Of a stretch of DNA of 46,917 nucleotides, positions 23,744-32,544 are shown piece by piece. The notes under the pieces were generated by a model, which had not been told where the DNA came from, did no database searches, and was given only the letters and a program-made list of their open reading frames with translations. Numbering within the stretch: the first letter of the stretch is position 1; every line of letters begins with the position of its first letter. The stretch covers positions 1 to 46,917 of the forward strand of contig JAFLSX010000013.1 in the NCBI GenBank assembly GCA_022510705.1, written 5' to 3'. This stretch comes from Lachnospiraceae bacterium (GTDB lineage: Bacteria > Bacillota > Clostridia > Lachnospirales > Lachnospiraceae). The position numbers and the translations under genes were made by a program.

Positions 23744-25585
23744 ATGGATAAAACATTTGTGGTAAACATCATTCACCGTCCGGAGATGGTTCCAGAGTAT
23801 GCGGAAAAGGTCACCGGACATGGAAAGTCGGAAGATATCGGCAGGAAGGCCCTTCTCACCGAATCCTTGGACATATTTAAATTTCAACAGGATACCGCTC
23901 ACAAGAACGGCTTGAAAGTTACCATTCAAATGACTTATGCCAGCCTGTTCAATGACGAGGCTGTGCAAATTGCCAAGGATCATCACGAAACCTATGGGGA
24001 TGAAATTGCACTTTCCTTGTTGGGGCTTCCCTGTAAGGAGTTTCGCGAGAAGTACAAAACAAAGGATTTCTGTATCTGGATGTTTTCCATGGAGGACAAG
24101 AAGAGCATTGTAGACGATGTGTTCGGTAAGTTCTATGATAGATTCGGGTTTTATCCCGAGTCCACCGGATCTTATTACATGGATGCGGAGTTGACAAATT
24201 ACATCAAAGAGAAATATCCCATGGTGAAATGTGCGGTAGCCACCTGCTGGGAAGAGGGACCCAAAGCATATCATACCTGTAATAATTCTTGGTACACCCT
24301 TTTTGACGGCGGTCCGTGGAATCCCTGGATTCCTTCTAAGCAGAACACGCATGCACCGGCGGCGAATGAAGCGGAAGACAGCGGTATTGTTGCCATTCCC
24401 CATTTGTCCAGAGATTTGCTGGCATGCTATGACGGCAACGGTTCCAACTTCGGTACCCATCCGCAGAACGTGCTGCGCGGCATGATTTATGATACCAAGA
24501 CTTGGGAGTACCCCTATCTGTACAATCTGATCGATCAGTACAGACATCTGGAAAAGTATAATAACGGATATTCCTACAATATGATGTTTGTAGGGCCCGG
24601 CTGGCTGAATAAGATGGGTCGCTGGGAGCAGCCATACGAACTTTTGAAAAAATCCTACGAGGACGGCATGGCGTACTACGGTCAGCTTAAGAAAGAAGGT
24701 CAGCTGGTGGATATGACCATGGCGGAGTTTGCGGATTTCTACCGCGCAAACAAGACCTACACCGAACCGGAATGTGCCCTGTGGAAGGATATTCTCTACG
24801 GTTCCAATAAGCAGATTTTCTGGTATGCTGATCCTTACATGAGAGCCTGTGTAAATATGGATCAGGGTGGCGCTATTGTGGACTTACGTCCCTATGCGGC
24901 AAAGCTGAAATGGGAAGTGGGAATCGGCACCAAGCATGTACAGGATGCGTCCTATCCTTTCCTGATTCAGGAAAAATACAGAGCAGGTTATTTCACGCAT
25001 TATGCGGGCGAGGGTACCGTACGCAGTGCAAAAATCTGTCACAGCGGTGAGGAAGTGGATTTGTGTCAGTGCAGGACCCATGCAAGCTTTTCTCAGGAAG
25101 GAAACACCCGGGTGCTGACCCTGGATCCTGTGGATATTGAGTTTTCGGATTTGACCGTGAAGCTTCAGACGAAGGTCTGCTTTGAGGAAGGGGCATCCAA
25201 TATCCGTATCGAGCGCCATATCCTTGAGATGAGTGATCCGAATGCGGATGTGACTATCAATGAGTACATGGTGGGATGTTACGGTACTACGGAGTATCCC
25301 GAGGATATGCAGGGAATTACCTTAAGTGTATCTGACGGTGCCAAATCGGAGCAGATTATTTATGAATACAAGTGCAGAGAAGCTTCCATGTCAGGAGGAA
25401 AAGAAGCAAGCGCTGTGATTCCTGCTATAGAGACCAAGGTTTCTCTCACGGCACAGAGCGAGGACGGAGAAGCATATATTCGCGAAGGATATGCGTTCTC
25501 ACCCATGTTTACGCTGGGTTATCAGAAGAAACTTCATGAAAAGGAGGTTGTTGTGACATGGCTCAATCTGGAAAAGGCAAATTAA
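23744..25585 (+). CDS. Uncharacterised putative carbohydrate-active protein
   Basis: A 613-residue protein behind a strong AAAAGGAGGG site, with no signal peptide or membrane helix, so cytoplasmic. The N-terminal ~370 residues have alternating strand and helix segments, for example GLKVTIQMTYASL, YGDEIALSLLG and ESTGSYYMDAELTNYI. These recall the (beta/alpha)7 barrels of polysaccharide deacetylase, GH38 or GH57-like proteins. A Trp/Pro-rich loop (DGGPWNPWIPSKQNTHAPA) is likely to line a sugar pocket. The rest (about 390-613) is mainly beta strand. I cannot name the family or the reaction. It leads a cluster with GH42 and GH53 genes, so a role in galactan breakdown is inferred from context only. 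Confidence 0.7.
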   Translation: MDKTFVVNIIHRPEMVPEYAEKVTGHGKSEDIGRKALLTESLDIFKFQQDTAHKNGLKVTIQMTYASLFNDEAVQIAKDHHETYGDEIALSLLGLPCKEFREKYKTKDFCIWMFSMEDKKSIVDDVFGKFYDRFGFYPESTGSYYMDAELTNYIKEKYPMVKCAVATCWEEGPKAYHTCNNSWYTLFDGGPWNPWIPSKQNTHAPAANEAEDSGIVAIPHLSRDLLACYDGNGSNFGTHPQNVLRGMIYDTKTWEYPYLYNLIDQYRHLEKYNNGYSYNMMFVGPGWLNKMGRWEQPYELLKKSYEDGMAYYGQLKKEGQLVDMTMAEFADFYRANKTYTEPECALWKDILYGSNKQIFWYADPYMRACVNMDQGGAIVDLRPYAAKLKWEVGIGTKHVQDASYPFLIQEKYRAGYFTHYAGEGTVRSAKICHSGEEVDLCQCRTHASFSQEGNTRVLTLDPVDIEFSDLTVKLQTKVCFEEGASNIRIERHILEMSDPNADVTINEYMVGCYGTTEYPEDMQGITLSVSDGAKSEQIIYEYKCREASMSGGKEASAVIPAIETKVSLTAQSEDGEAYIREGYAFSPMFTLGYQKKLHEKEVVVTWLNLEKAN

Positions 25586-25770
25586 ATTTTAGATGTCCGT
25601 CCTGTTTTTTACGGGATTTGGATATTGATATGTTCTACGACAAAGAAAAAAAGGAGTACTATTGTATACGTTGCCAATACACCGGCACGGAAGAGGATGT
25701 GTTGGAGAAAAATGAAATGGTACGTTTTCGCTATCGCAGAATGATGGATCGCATTACGGATTTTGATTAA
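25558..25770 (+). CDS. Small zinc-ribbon protein
   Basis: A 70-residue protein with two CxxC pairs (Cys13/16 and Cys36/39) that should bind one zinc. The ATG at 25558 follows AAGGAGG and lies 28 bases inside the end of the preceding gene in another frame, so the pair is translationally coupled. There is no other recognisable domain. Small zinc ribbons can bind nucleic acid or proteins; nothing here shows which. A terminator hairpin lies directly behind it. Confidence 0.8.
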   Translation: MAQSGKGKLNFRCPSCFLRDLDIDMFYDKEKKEYYCIRCQYTGTEEDVLEKNEMVRFRYRRMMDRITDFD

Positions 25771-25774
25771 ACAG

Positions 25775-25815
25775 ATTCCGGTATCTACAGCGAAGGGGTA
25801 GATACCGGAATTTTT
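25775..25815 (+). terminator. Strong hairpin with T run between zinc ribbon and GH42 genes
   Basis: ATTCCGGTATCTAC pairs perfectly with GTAGATACCGGAAT (14 pairs) around a nine-base loop, followed by TTTT. The GH42 start is only 20 bases beyond, with its ribosome site just outside the hairpin. It could be a terminator, an attenuator, or a stabilising end for the downstream messenger. Confidence 0.8.
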
Positions 25816-25834
25816 GTGAACGGAAGGAGCGCAT

Positions 25835-27874
25835 ATGGCACGACATATATTGTTTCCCCAAGTAGACGGTCTGATTCACGGAGGGGACTACAATCCGGAG
25901 CAATGGCTGGATAGGCCGGATATTCTGAAAGAAGATGTGCGGATGATGAAAAAGGCCGGAATGAATTCTGCGTCTTTGGGCATCTTCTCCTGGTCAGCAT
26001 ATGAGCCGGTGGAGGGAGAGTATCATTTTGAGTGGCTGACAGACTGCATCGATTGTCTGTATGAGAATGGCATATATACCATATTGGCCACGCCCAGCGG
26101 TGCGAGACCGGCATGGCTGGATGAGAAATATCCGGAGGCAATGCGCGTGGATGCATACGGGGTACGTTACCATCACGGCGTGCGGGAGAATCACTGCATG
26201 TCCTCCCCCATCTATCGGGAGAAAGTAAAGAATATCATTACAAGGCTCCATGAGGCTGTGGGAGATCACCCGGGAGTCATTCAATGGCATGTCTCCAACG
26301 AATTTGGCGGTGAGTGCTATTGTCCGCTGTGTGTGAAGCGCTTTCAGAGCTATTTGGAGAAAAAGTTTGGCGGGGATATAGAGAAACTGAACCGTGCGTG
26401 GTGGACTCCTTTTTGGAGCCACCAGTACAACAGCTTCGGACAGATTGAACCGCCCTATGAAAACGGAGAATACAGCATCATGGGTCTGAAGCTGGAGTGG
26501 CGCAGATTCACCACCTGGAATATGACGGACTACATGAAATTTGAGATAGATATTTTACGTAAATTGACACCTAAGCGCCCGATAACCACCAATTTTATGC
26601 AGTTCTATACCGGGCTGGATTACCGGGAAATGGCGGACTCTCTTGATATGATCTCATGGGATTCCTATCCTGCTTTACATAATGATTATGAGAGTTTGGC
26701 TGATACGATGGCGCACAATGCCTTTGATCATGCCCTGATGCGCTCCATGAAAAAGGACCGTCCTTTTATGCTCATGGAAAGCGCGCCCGGATTGGTTAAT
26801 TGGCACAAATACAACAAACTGAAACGTCCGGGAATTCATCGGTTGTTTTCTCTTCAGGCGCTGGGCTGCGGTTCGGATACCGTACAGTATTTTCAATGGC
26901 GCAAGGGCAGGGGCTCCTTTGAGCAGTATCACGGTGCAGTGGTGGATCATCTGGGAACGGATGATACAAGAATTTTTAAAGAAGTGGAGGCTCTGGGTGC
27001 AGAGTTACAAAAGTTAAAGGAGATTTCCGGCAGTATCATTAAAACGCCGGTGGCCATGATTGTGGACTGGGACGTGCTTTGGGCCATCGAGGATATGCGT
27101 GGACTGTCCGATGAGACCAAGCGATACGCCGGAACCTGCGAGGAAATTCACCGGGTATTCCTGCGACTGGGCGTGGATGTGGATATTATCAATCAGACGG
27201 ACTCTTTCGAGGACTATCGGGTGGTCGTGGCGCCCATGCTCTATCTGCTGAAAGAGGGCGTAGCGGAACGGATGGCGGAATTCGTGGAGAAAGGCGGAGA
27301 ACTGCTGGCCACCTATCTCACCGGATATGTGGATACCAATACGCTCTGTTTCCTGGGAGGTTTCCCGGGGAATGGACTGAACAGTCTCTTTGGAGTTATC
27401 AGTGAAGAAATTGATACCCTCTATCCGACGGAGAGAAATACGGTGCTCTTTGATGACGGAACGAGGGGTGAGGTCAGGGATTATGCGGAGCGCCTTAGGG
27501 TAAAGGATGCAGAAGTGCTGGGTACTTACACTGCGGATTTTTATGCCGGGGAAGCTGCTGTGACTGTCAGGCAGCAGGGAAAGGGACATGCCTATTACTT
27601 AGGCTGCAGGCTGGATACGGAGAGGATGCGGAAGCTGTTTGTTTCCATGTTGGAAAATGCCGGCATAGAGAGGAAGTTACTTCCCGAAAATATAGAATTT
27701 CATGTCCGTTCCTATGAGGAGGGCAGATATGAGTTTTACTTAAATATGAGCATGGAACAGGGCGCTGTGTACGGTGTGTCGGGGAAGAATCTGTTGACAG
27801 GAGAGACAGTAGATGGTCAATTGTTCCTTGATGGCTACGGAGTTGCAGTAATTGCTACAAATAGGGAGGAATAG
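25835..27874 (+). CDS. GH42 beta-galactosidase
   Basis: A 679-residue glycoside hydrolase family 42 enzyme. It opens with GGDYNPEQW, the usual GH42 N-terminus. The acid/base is Glu156 in HVSNEFGG and the nucleophile is Glu315 in MLMESAPG. The CYCPLC cluster just after Glu156 fits the zinc site of many GH42 enzymes. The (beta/alpha)8 barrel is followed by the trimerisation and C-terminal domains, and the length is normal. There is no signal peptide, so it acts on imported beta-galactosides such as galacto-oligosaccharides. The neighbouring GH53 galactanase gene starts one base after the stop, so the two are one unit. Confidence 0.95.
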   Translation: MARHILFPQVDGLIHGGDYNPEQWLDRPDILKEDVRMMKKAGMNSASLGIFSWSAYEPVEGEYHFEWLTDCIDCLYENGIYTILATPSGARPAWLDEKYPEAMRVDAYGVRYHHGVRENHCMSSPIYREKVKNIITRLHEAVGDHPGVIQWHVSNEFGGECYCPLCVKRFQSYLEKKFGGDIEKLNRAWWTPFWSHQYNSFGQIEPPYENGEYSIMGLKLEWRRFTTWNMTDYMKFEIDILRKLTPKRPITTNFMQFYTGLDYREMADSLDMISWDSYPALHNDYESLADTMAHNAFDHALMRSMKKDRPFMLMESAPGLVNWHKYNKLKRPGIHRLFSLQALGCGSDTVQYFQWRKGRGSFEQYHGAVVDHLGTDDTRIFKEVEALGAELQKLKEISGSIIKTPVAMIVDWDVLWAIEDMRGLSDETKRYAGTCEEIHRVFLRLGVDVDIINQTDSFEDYRVVVAPMLYLLKEGVAERMAEFVEKGGELLATYLTGYVDTNTLCFLGGFPGNGLNSLFGVISEEIDTLYPTERNTVLFDDGTRGEVRDYAERLRVKDAEVLGTYTADFYAGEAAVTVRQQGKGHAYYLGCRLDTERMRKLFVSMLENAGIERKLLPENIEFHVRSYEEGRYEFYLNMSMEQGAVYGVSGKNLLTGETVDGQLFLDGYGVAVIATNREE

Positions 27875-27875
27875 T

Positions 27876-28970
27876 ATGTTTATTAAGGGAATGGATATAT
27901 CCACATTATTGGAAGAGGAAGCCTGTGGCGCCAAATATTATGATCAAGGAGAGGAAATGGAGCTGCTTGATATTTTGCAGCGTTACGGTGTAAATTCCGT
28001 ACGGTTGCGGCTTTGGAATGATCCTTACGATGAGAACGGCAGACCTTACGGCGCAGGTACCAATGATCTGGAAAAAACAATTATCTTAGCAAAGCGTGCA
28101 AAGGCGCATGGCATGACATGGCTTTTGGATTTTCATTACAGCGATTTCTGGGCGGATCCCGGGAAACAGATTGTGCCTAAGGCATGGAAAAATCTGGACG
28201 AAGCAGGCTTAGAACGGGCGGTCTACGATTATACATTGGCGGTGATGCAGAGGCTTGAAAATGAGGATGTGCTGCCGGATATGGTGCAGGTAGGAAATGA
28301 ACTGACAAACGGTCTGCTCTGGCCCACCGGCAAAAAGCCGGAATATGACAATCTTGCAAGATACATCAATGCAGGAATCCGGGCCGTGCGTGCGGTGGAG
28401 ACCAAGATTCCTATTATGATACATCTGGATAACGGCGGATTAAATGACATGTATGTAGACTGGTTTGAACATTTCATGGAACGGGGAGAACCTTTTGAGG
28501 TAATCGGTCTTTCCTACTATCCGTTCTGGCATGGAACCATGGAAGAACTGGACTTCAATATGCGTGATATGGCAAGACGCTATGGGAAGCAGATCGTGAT
28601 TGCCGAGGTATCTATGGGATTTACCATGGAGGATTACCGGGATAAGGAACAGATACCAAAGGATCAACTAAAGGGAATGGCCACCAAGCCGGAGCTTGTG
28701 AAAAAATTAAAGTATCCTATGAGTAAGCAAGGGCAGGCAGACTTTATGCGGGAGATTATGGAACGTATTAAGTCCGTGCCCGGAGGAGCCGGTTTTTATT
28801 ACTGGGAGCCGGCGTGGATTCCCGTGCCCGGATGCGGCTGGGCCAACGAGGAGGCACTTTTGTACACCGGCGAACAGGGGCCCGGCGGCAACGAGTGGGC
28901 AAATCAGGCGTTGTTTGACTATGACGGGAACGCGCTGCCAGCGCTTAATGTCATTCGGGATTTTGAATAA
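27876..28970 (+). CDS. GH53 endo-beta-1,4-galactanase
   Basis: ATG at 27876 (MFIKGMDISTL) follows AGGGAGG; an in-frame ATG upstream is inside the GH42 gene. The 364-residue protein is a glycoside hydrolase family 53 barrel with acid/base Glu142 (QVGNELTNG) and nucleophile Glu244 (VIAEVSMG). The N-terminal GMDIS and VRLRLWNDP segments are also typical. GH53 enzymes cut beta-1,4-galactan side chains of pectin. Most are secreted, but this one has no signal peptide, so it likely shortens imported galacto-oligosaccharides together with the GH42 enzyme. No sugar transporter is in the window. Confidence 0.95.
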   Translation: MFIKGMDISTLLEEEACGAKYYDQGEEMELLDILQRYGVNSVRLRLWNDPYDENGRPYGAGTNDLEKTIILAKRAKAHGMTWLLDFHYSDFWADPGKQIVPKAWKNLDEAGLERAVYDYTLAVMQRLENEDVLPDMVQVGNELTNGLLWPTGKKPEYDNLARYINAGIRAVRAVETKIPIMIHLDNGGLNDMYVDWFEHFMERGEPFEVIGLSYYPFWHGTMEELDFNMRDMARRYGKQIVIAEVSMGFTMEDYRDKEQIPKDQLKGMATKPELVKKLKYPMSKQGQADFMREIMERIKSVPGGAGFYYWEPAWIPVPGCGWANEEALLYTGEQGPGGNEWANQALFDYDGNALPALNVIRDFE

Positions 28971-28989
28971 AATGGGAATTGAATTTAAA

Positions 28990-30522
28990 ATGAGTAAAAA
29001 GTCGATCATAGTGGGTTGCGTTATCGGATTCCTGGCCATCGGCGGAATTGTTTTTTGGAATATGTGGAAAATAACGCCTCTAAGCGATAGCTTCGTTGTA
29101 GAGTTAGGGGACAGTGTGAGTGCAGAGCCGGCCGATTATTTTGCCGGTAAGGAATGGTCTGTAGAAAAAACGGAGATCGATCTATCGGAAATAGTGCTCA
29201 CTGAACCGGGCAGTTATTTAGCGTATGGCTACCATGGATTTGAGACTTATAAGTTCACTGTAAATATTCAAGATACAACGCCACCCCAGATTACCGAAAA
29301 AACCGGTGCCATTTACTTACAGGCCGGAAAGGAGTATACTCCCTATGATCTGATTGATACTGTTACAGATATATCCGGTAATGTGGACTTACAGATTGAA
29401 GCAGAGGGACAGGAGAGTAAAATTTTATCATATCAAGATACCGGAACCTATACGGTAATTGTTAGGGCCACAGATCCTTCCGGAAATACAGCTGAAAGTC
29501 AAGTGACGTTCTTGGTAGACACTGCACCTGAAATAACGGGTATGCAGACGGCGTATGTTGCGCAGGGCAATGAAGTTTCTTTGGAAGAATTTGCACAGGG
29601 CATGGCGGCGTATGATGAGGTAGACGGTGAGCTGACGGAGCAGATCTTGATAGATACGAGCGCAGTGGATTGGAATACAGAAGGAAAATATCAAGTGATC
29701 TACTCCGCTGTTGATGGTTATGGACTTATTGGTGTGGGCTACAGTGATGTGTATGTCTTGTCTGCAGATAGATTGCAGGAAGCTATCAATACACATCAGA
29801 TCAATCGTTTCGATCAGATCATAGAAGGTGCTTATAATCTTTATGATGCGGGGTATTACGAGGAAGAAGATCCGGCGTTCATCATGGAGACTGTAAAGCC
29901 AGCACTCGTCCGCATCGATATTAATGAAACAACTCATGGGAGCGGATTTATTATTGAAATTACGGACGATGCGGTCATTATCTGTACCAATCAGCATGTA
30001 GTAACAAAAAGAGAAACGCTGGACATTTTTTTTCATAACGGGTTTCATACGCAGGGAAACGTAGTCGCCGGTGAAGAAAGACTGGACATAGGTTTTGTAG
30101 AAGTGCCTCTTGACGATATTACACCGGAGTTGTTGGATTCCTTGTTTACAGTACATATTGACACAGAGTATTGGAATTCATTAGAAAACAGGGAGCCTAT
30201 CAGCCTTTGCATGAGAACGTTAAACGAAGATGGCAGCGTATGGCGCGACCGAATAGGAACACTGGCACAAAAAGTAGGCGAGCAGCCGGAATTTGTTGCC
30301 AGCTGGTATCCTGGACAAGAAGTTCCGCTAATGACAGAGGTATACCTGGAATTTTTTCCCGGCTGTTCCGGCTCGGCAATACTGGACGGACACGGAAATA
30401 TAATTGCCATGGCGGCGGCTGTCACGGAAGAAGATGGCGAAATACGTGAGTGGGCAGTGTTATTGCCCGATATTTTAAATTATTATGAAGAAATTATGGG
30501 CAGAGCTGTGAATTATCAATAA
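28990..30522 (+). CDS. Membrane-anchored trypsin-like protease with Ig-like domains
   Basis: A start at ATG 28990 (MSKKSIIVGC) puts a short basic segment before the single membrane helix (about 7-27); ATG 28972 is also possible and neither has a strong ribosome site. The 510-residue protein has two or three DUF5011/Ig-like domains outside the membrane (about 35-260, with DTTPPQITEK and the YTVIVRATDPSGNTAE pattern). A chymotrypsin-fold domain follows with His336 (TNQHVV), Asp366 (RLDIGFVEV) and Ser460 (GCSGSA). This spacing fits a complete catalytic triad of the HtrA/trypsin kind. No PDZ domain is seen. It directly follows the GH53 gene, which may be chance. Confidence 0.85.
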   Translation: MSKKSIIVGCVIGFLAIGGIVFWNMWKITPLSDSFVVELGDSVSAEPADYFAGKEWSVEKTEIDLSEIVLTEPGSYLAYGYHGFETYKFTVNIQDTTPPQITEKTGAIYLQAGKEYTPYDLIDTVTDISGNVDLQIEAEGQESKILSYQDTGTYTVIVRATDPSGNTAESQVTFLVDTAPEITGMQTAYVAQGNEVSLEEFAQGMAAYDEVDGELTEQILIDTSAVDWNTEGKYQVIYSAVDGYGLIGVGYSDVYVLSADRLQEAINTHQINRFDQIIEGAYNLYDAGYYEEEDPAFIMETVKPALVRIDINETTHGSGFIIEITDDAVIICTNQHVVTKRETLDIFFHNGFHTQGNVVAGEERLDIGFVEVPLDDITPELLDSLFTVHIDTEYWNSLENREPISLCMRTLNEDGSVWRDRIGTLAQKVGEQPEFVASWYPGQEVPLMTEVYLEFFPGCSGSAILDGHGNIIAMAAAVTEEDGEIREWAVLLPDILNYYEEIMGRAVNYQ

Positions 30523-30557
30523 AAAGGACATTGATCATGCGTCAATGTCCTTTTTAT
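30521..30557. terminator. Bidirectional terminator between protease and tRNA-Pro
   Basis: AAAAAGGACATTGA pairs perfectly with TCAATGTCCTTTTT over 14 pairs, with A and T runs on opposite sides so it works on both strands. It ends the protease transcript and, on the reverse strand, the tRNA-Pro transcript. Confidence 0.9.
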
Positions 30558-30560
30558 TAG

Positions 30561-30634
<74 letters not shown>

Positions 30635-30654
30635 TTTCTATGTTGAACAGTAAA

Positions 30655-30683
30655 ATAATACACTAGGAAGCAGAAGATGTCAA
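30655..30683 (-). promoter_or_regulatory. Sigma-A promoter of tRNA-Pro
   Basis: On the reverse strand the perfect -35 box TTGACA (30683-30678) and TATTAT (30660-30655) are 17 bases apart, 20 bases before the tRNA 5' end. Confidence 0.8.
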
Positions 30684-30718
30684 GAATTTTATGACCTGTG
30701 AGATGGGAGAAACCAAGG

Positions 30719-30746
30719 TTGACATCGATAGACAAAATGGTATAAT
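30719..30746 (+). promoter_or_regulatory. Sigma-A promoter of the zinc-ribbon membrane protein
   Basis: Perfect boxes TTGACA (30719-30724) and TATAAT (30741-30746) with a 16-base spacer, 52 bases before the ATG. It diverges from the tRNA-Pro promoter 36 bases away. Confidence 0.8.
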
Positions 30747-30798
30747 TTTATTTGATAATTTTTATGTTAGAAGTCAATTTAGTAACGGAGGATAAGAA

Positions 30799-32508
30799 AT
30801 GTTTTGTAATCAATGTGGAAATCAACTTGCAGATGGGGAATTGTTTTGTCCCAAATGCGGTGCAAAGCAGGATCCGCTGGTAGGAGCCGCGGCATCGGCA
30901 GCAGCACCCACGCCTGCACAAGCACCTACATCGGCAGCAGCACCCACGCCTGCACAAGCACCTACACCGGCAGCAGCACCCACACCTGCACAAGCAGCAG
31001 CGGCACCTGCACAGGCAGTCGGAGGCGCTAATGCACCCAAGAAGGATGCAAAGAAGACTCTTCCCTTTATAATCGCGGGCGCAGCAGCGGCGGTAGTGGT
31101 ACTGGCGATATTATTAATTGGAGTTCTTCCGAGGGTTATCGGCAAAGGCGGTAAAGCGGACAGATATGATGAAAAAACGGTAGTAGGATTTGCATACACA
31201 AGTGAGGGTGATCTGTTTTTTAATCTGCAGGGTGATACCTACGAAGTGGAGGATGACGTATCTCATTCGACAACGAGTGCCGATCTTTCCGTAGTTGCAT
31301 ATACGGTATGGGAGGATAGAAGTGATACTTACGATTTGTACTATATCACCAGTGATCTGAAACCGGTATTGGTAGAAGAGGATGTTTATTACAGTGTTAA
31401 TGTCAGCTATGACGGTTCCTATATTGCGTATCTTACAGATATGAATCGGGATGGAACGGGGGGAGATCTCTATCTGTACAGCACTAAGAGCAATAAGAGT
31501 ACCTTGATAGACTCCGAGGTATATCCCGATTATATCTGTTTATCCCCCGGCGGTACAGCTGTTTCCTATTTAAAGGACTATGAGGGCTACAGCGATAATC
31601 ATTTGTATATCGGCGGCATCAAGATCAAGAGTGAAAAGGTGGACAAGGACGGCTCCGTACCGGTTGCTGTCAGTGATAATGGGAAAGCGTTGTATTATGT
31701 TACGGATAATCGCAAGCTTTATTTGTATAACGGAAAAGATTCCGTTAAGCTGGCGTCGGATGTAGACAGATCCTTTTACTTTAACCGTAATATTACCGAA
31801 ATGTTATATGTAAAAGACGGAAAAACTTATTACTATGCAAGTAAAATGAGTGAGCCGGTTAAGGTTGTAAGCGCCGATCTTTATAGAGTGGTTACGCCGG
31901 ATGACGTTGTCGTTGGCTATAATAATTATTCACAGATAGTGGGCTGGGACAGCTTGAAAGGCTGCGTCCTGCAGACCTACGGCGGACTGTATTGGTTAAA
32001 TAAAAAGGGTACGGATACTGTAAGAATAGCTGATCCGGATACTTATCAGATAAGTGCGGATGGAAAGTCGCTTCTGTATCAAAGCGGAAGAAAGATTTAT
32101 AAGATTTCTAAGTTTAATGAAGATATGAATGCCAAGGTTGTATTCAGTGACAATGATTTGAGTGGGTTTGTGGCAAGCGGCAATCTCTCTAAGGTGTATG
32201 CGATTATTGATGATGAGCTTCACTATGTAAAGAGTGAAACGAAAACCGAGCGCATTAGCAATGATCTGTCAACTTACAATTATTATAGTGTTGTTGTTTA
32301 TAATGATAATATGGATAAGGTATTCTTTATTGAAGACGACGCCCTCTGTTATGCAGGTACTACAGCAAAATCCAAGACTGAGGTAGAGGAAGAAGTGGAC
32401 CGGATTCAAAAAGTCATTAACGGTATTGCGTATATAGTAACGGACGACGGCGAGAGCACTTACTACTATATGAAGAATAAAGAAGCCATTGAATTGTACA
32501 CTTATTAA
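30799..32508 (+). CDS. Zinc-ribbon, Ala/Pro-linker, membrane and propeller-like protein
   Basis: A 569-residue protein. An N-terminal zinc ribbon has Cys3, Cys6, Cys17 and Cys20. An Ala/Pro/Thr/Gln low-complexity linker (about 30-80) comes from a DNA minisatellite. One membrane helix (about 88-113) follows. The large external part (about 120-569) is made of repeated short beta strands rich in Tyr/Asp/Ser (for example DLYYITSD, LYLYSTKSN, LYYVTDNRKLYLYNG), like DUF5050 or WD/TolB-type propellers. By topology the zinc ribbon is cytoplasmic and the propeller extracellular. The function is unknown; a sensor or scaffold is possible. The ribosome site is AACGGAGGATAAG. Confidence 0.8.
   Translation: MFCNQCGNQLADGELFCPKCGAKQDPLVGAAASAAAPTPAQAPTSAAAPTPAQAPTPAAAPTPAQAAAAPAQAVGGANAPKKDAKKTLPFIIAGAAAAVVVLAILLIGVLPRVIGKGGKADRYDEKTVVGFAYTSEGDLFFNLQGDTYEVEDDVSHSTTSADLSVVAYTVWEDRSDTYDLYYITSDLKPVLVEEDVYYSVNVSYDGSYIAYLTDMNRDGTGGDLYLYSTKSNKSTLIDSEVYPDYICLSPGGTAVSYLKDYEGYSDNHLYIGGIKIKSEKVDKDGSVPVAVSDNGKALYYVTDNRKLYLYNGKDSVKLASDVDRSFYFNRNITEMLYVKDGKTYYYASKMSEPVKVVSADLYRVVTPDDVVVGYNNYSQIVGWDSLKGCVLQTYGGLYWLNKKGTDTVRIADPDTYQISADGKSLLYQSGRKIYKISKFNEDMNAKVVFSDNDLSGFVASGNLSKVYAIIDDELHYVKSETKTERISNDLSTYNYYSVVVYNDNMDKVFFIEDDALCYAGTTAKSKTEVEEEVDRIQKVINGIAYIVTDDGESTYYYMKNKEAIELYTY
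30901..30996 (+). repeat. 33-base minisatellite coding the Ala/Pro linker
   Basis: Three near-identical copies (30901-30933, 30934-30966, 30967-30996 partial) begin GCAGCACCCACGCCTGCACA and encode AAPTPAQAPTS-type units. The unit length is a multiple of three, so copy-number change would keep the frame. Confidence 0.85.
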
Positions 32509-32544
32509 AGAAAAAAGTACATTCCTTTAGAGAAAAGAAAGCGA

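Noticed and set aside
23723..24547. Long reverse-strand frame of 274 codons
   Set aside because: It lies wholly opposite the well-supported 613-residue gene, has no ribosome site and no family-like sequence.
29428..30156. Reverse-strand frame of 242 codons
   Set aside because: It is antisense to the protease gene, whose catalytic triad supports the forward frame; composition is Cys/His/Ile-rich as expected for a shadow frame.
30901..30996. Possible CRISPR-like array
   Set aside because: The three units are directly abutting, with no spacers, and lie in frame within a coding region, so this is a minisatellite.
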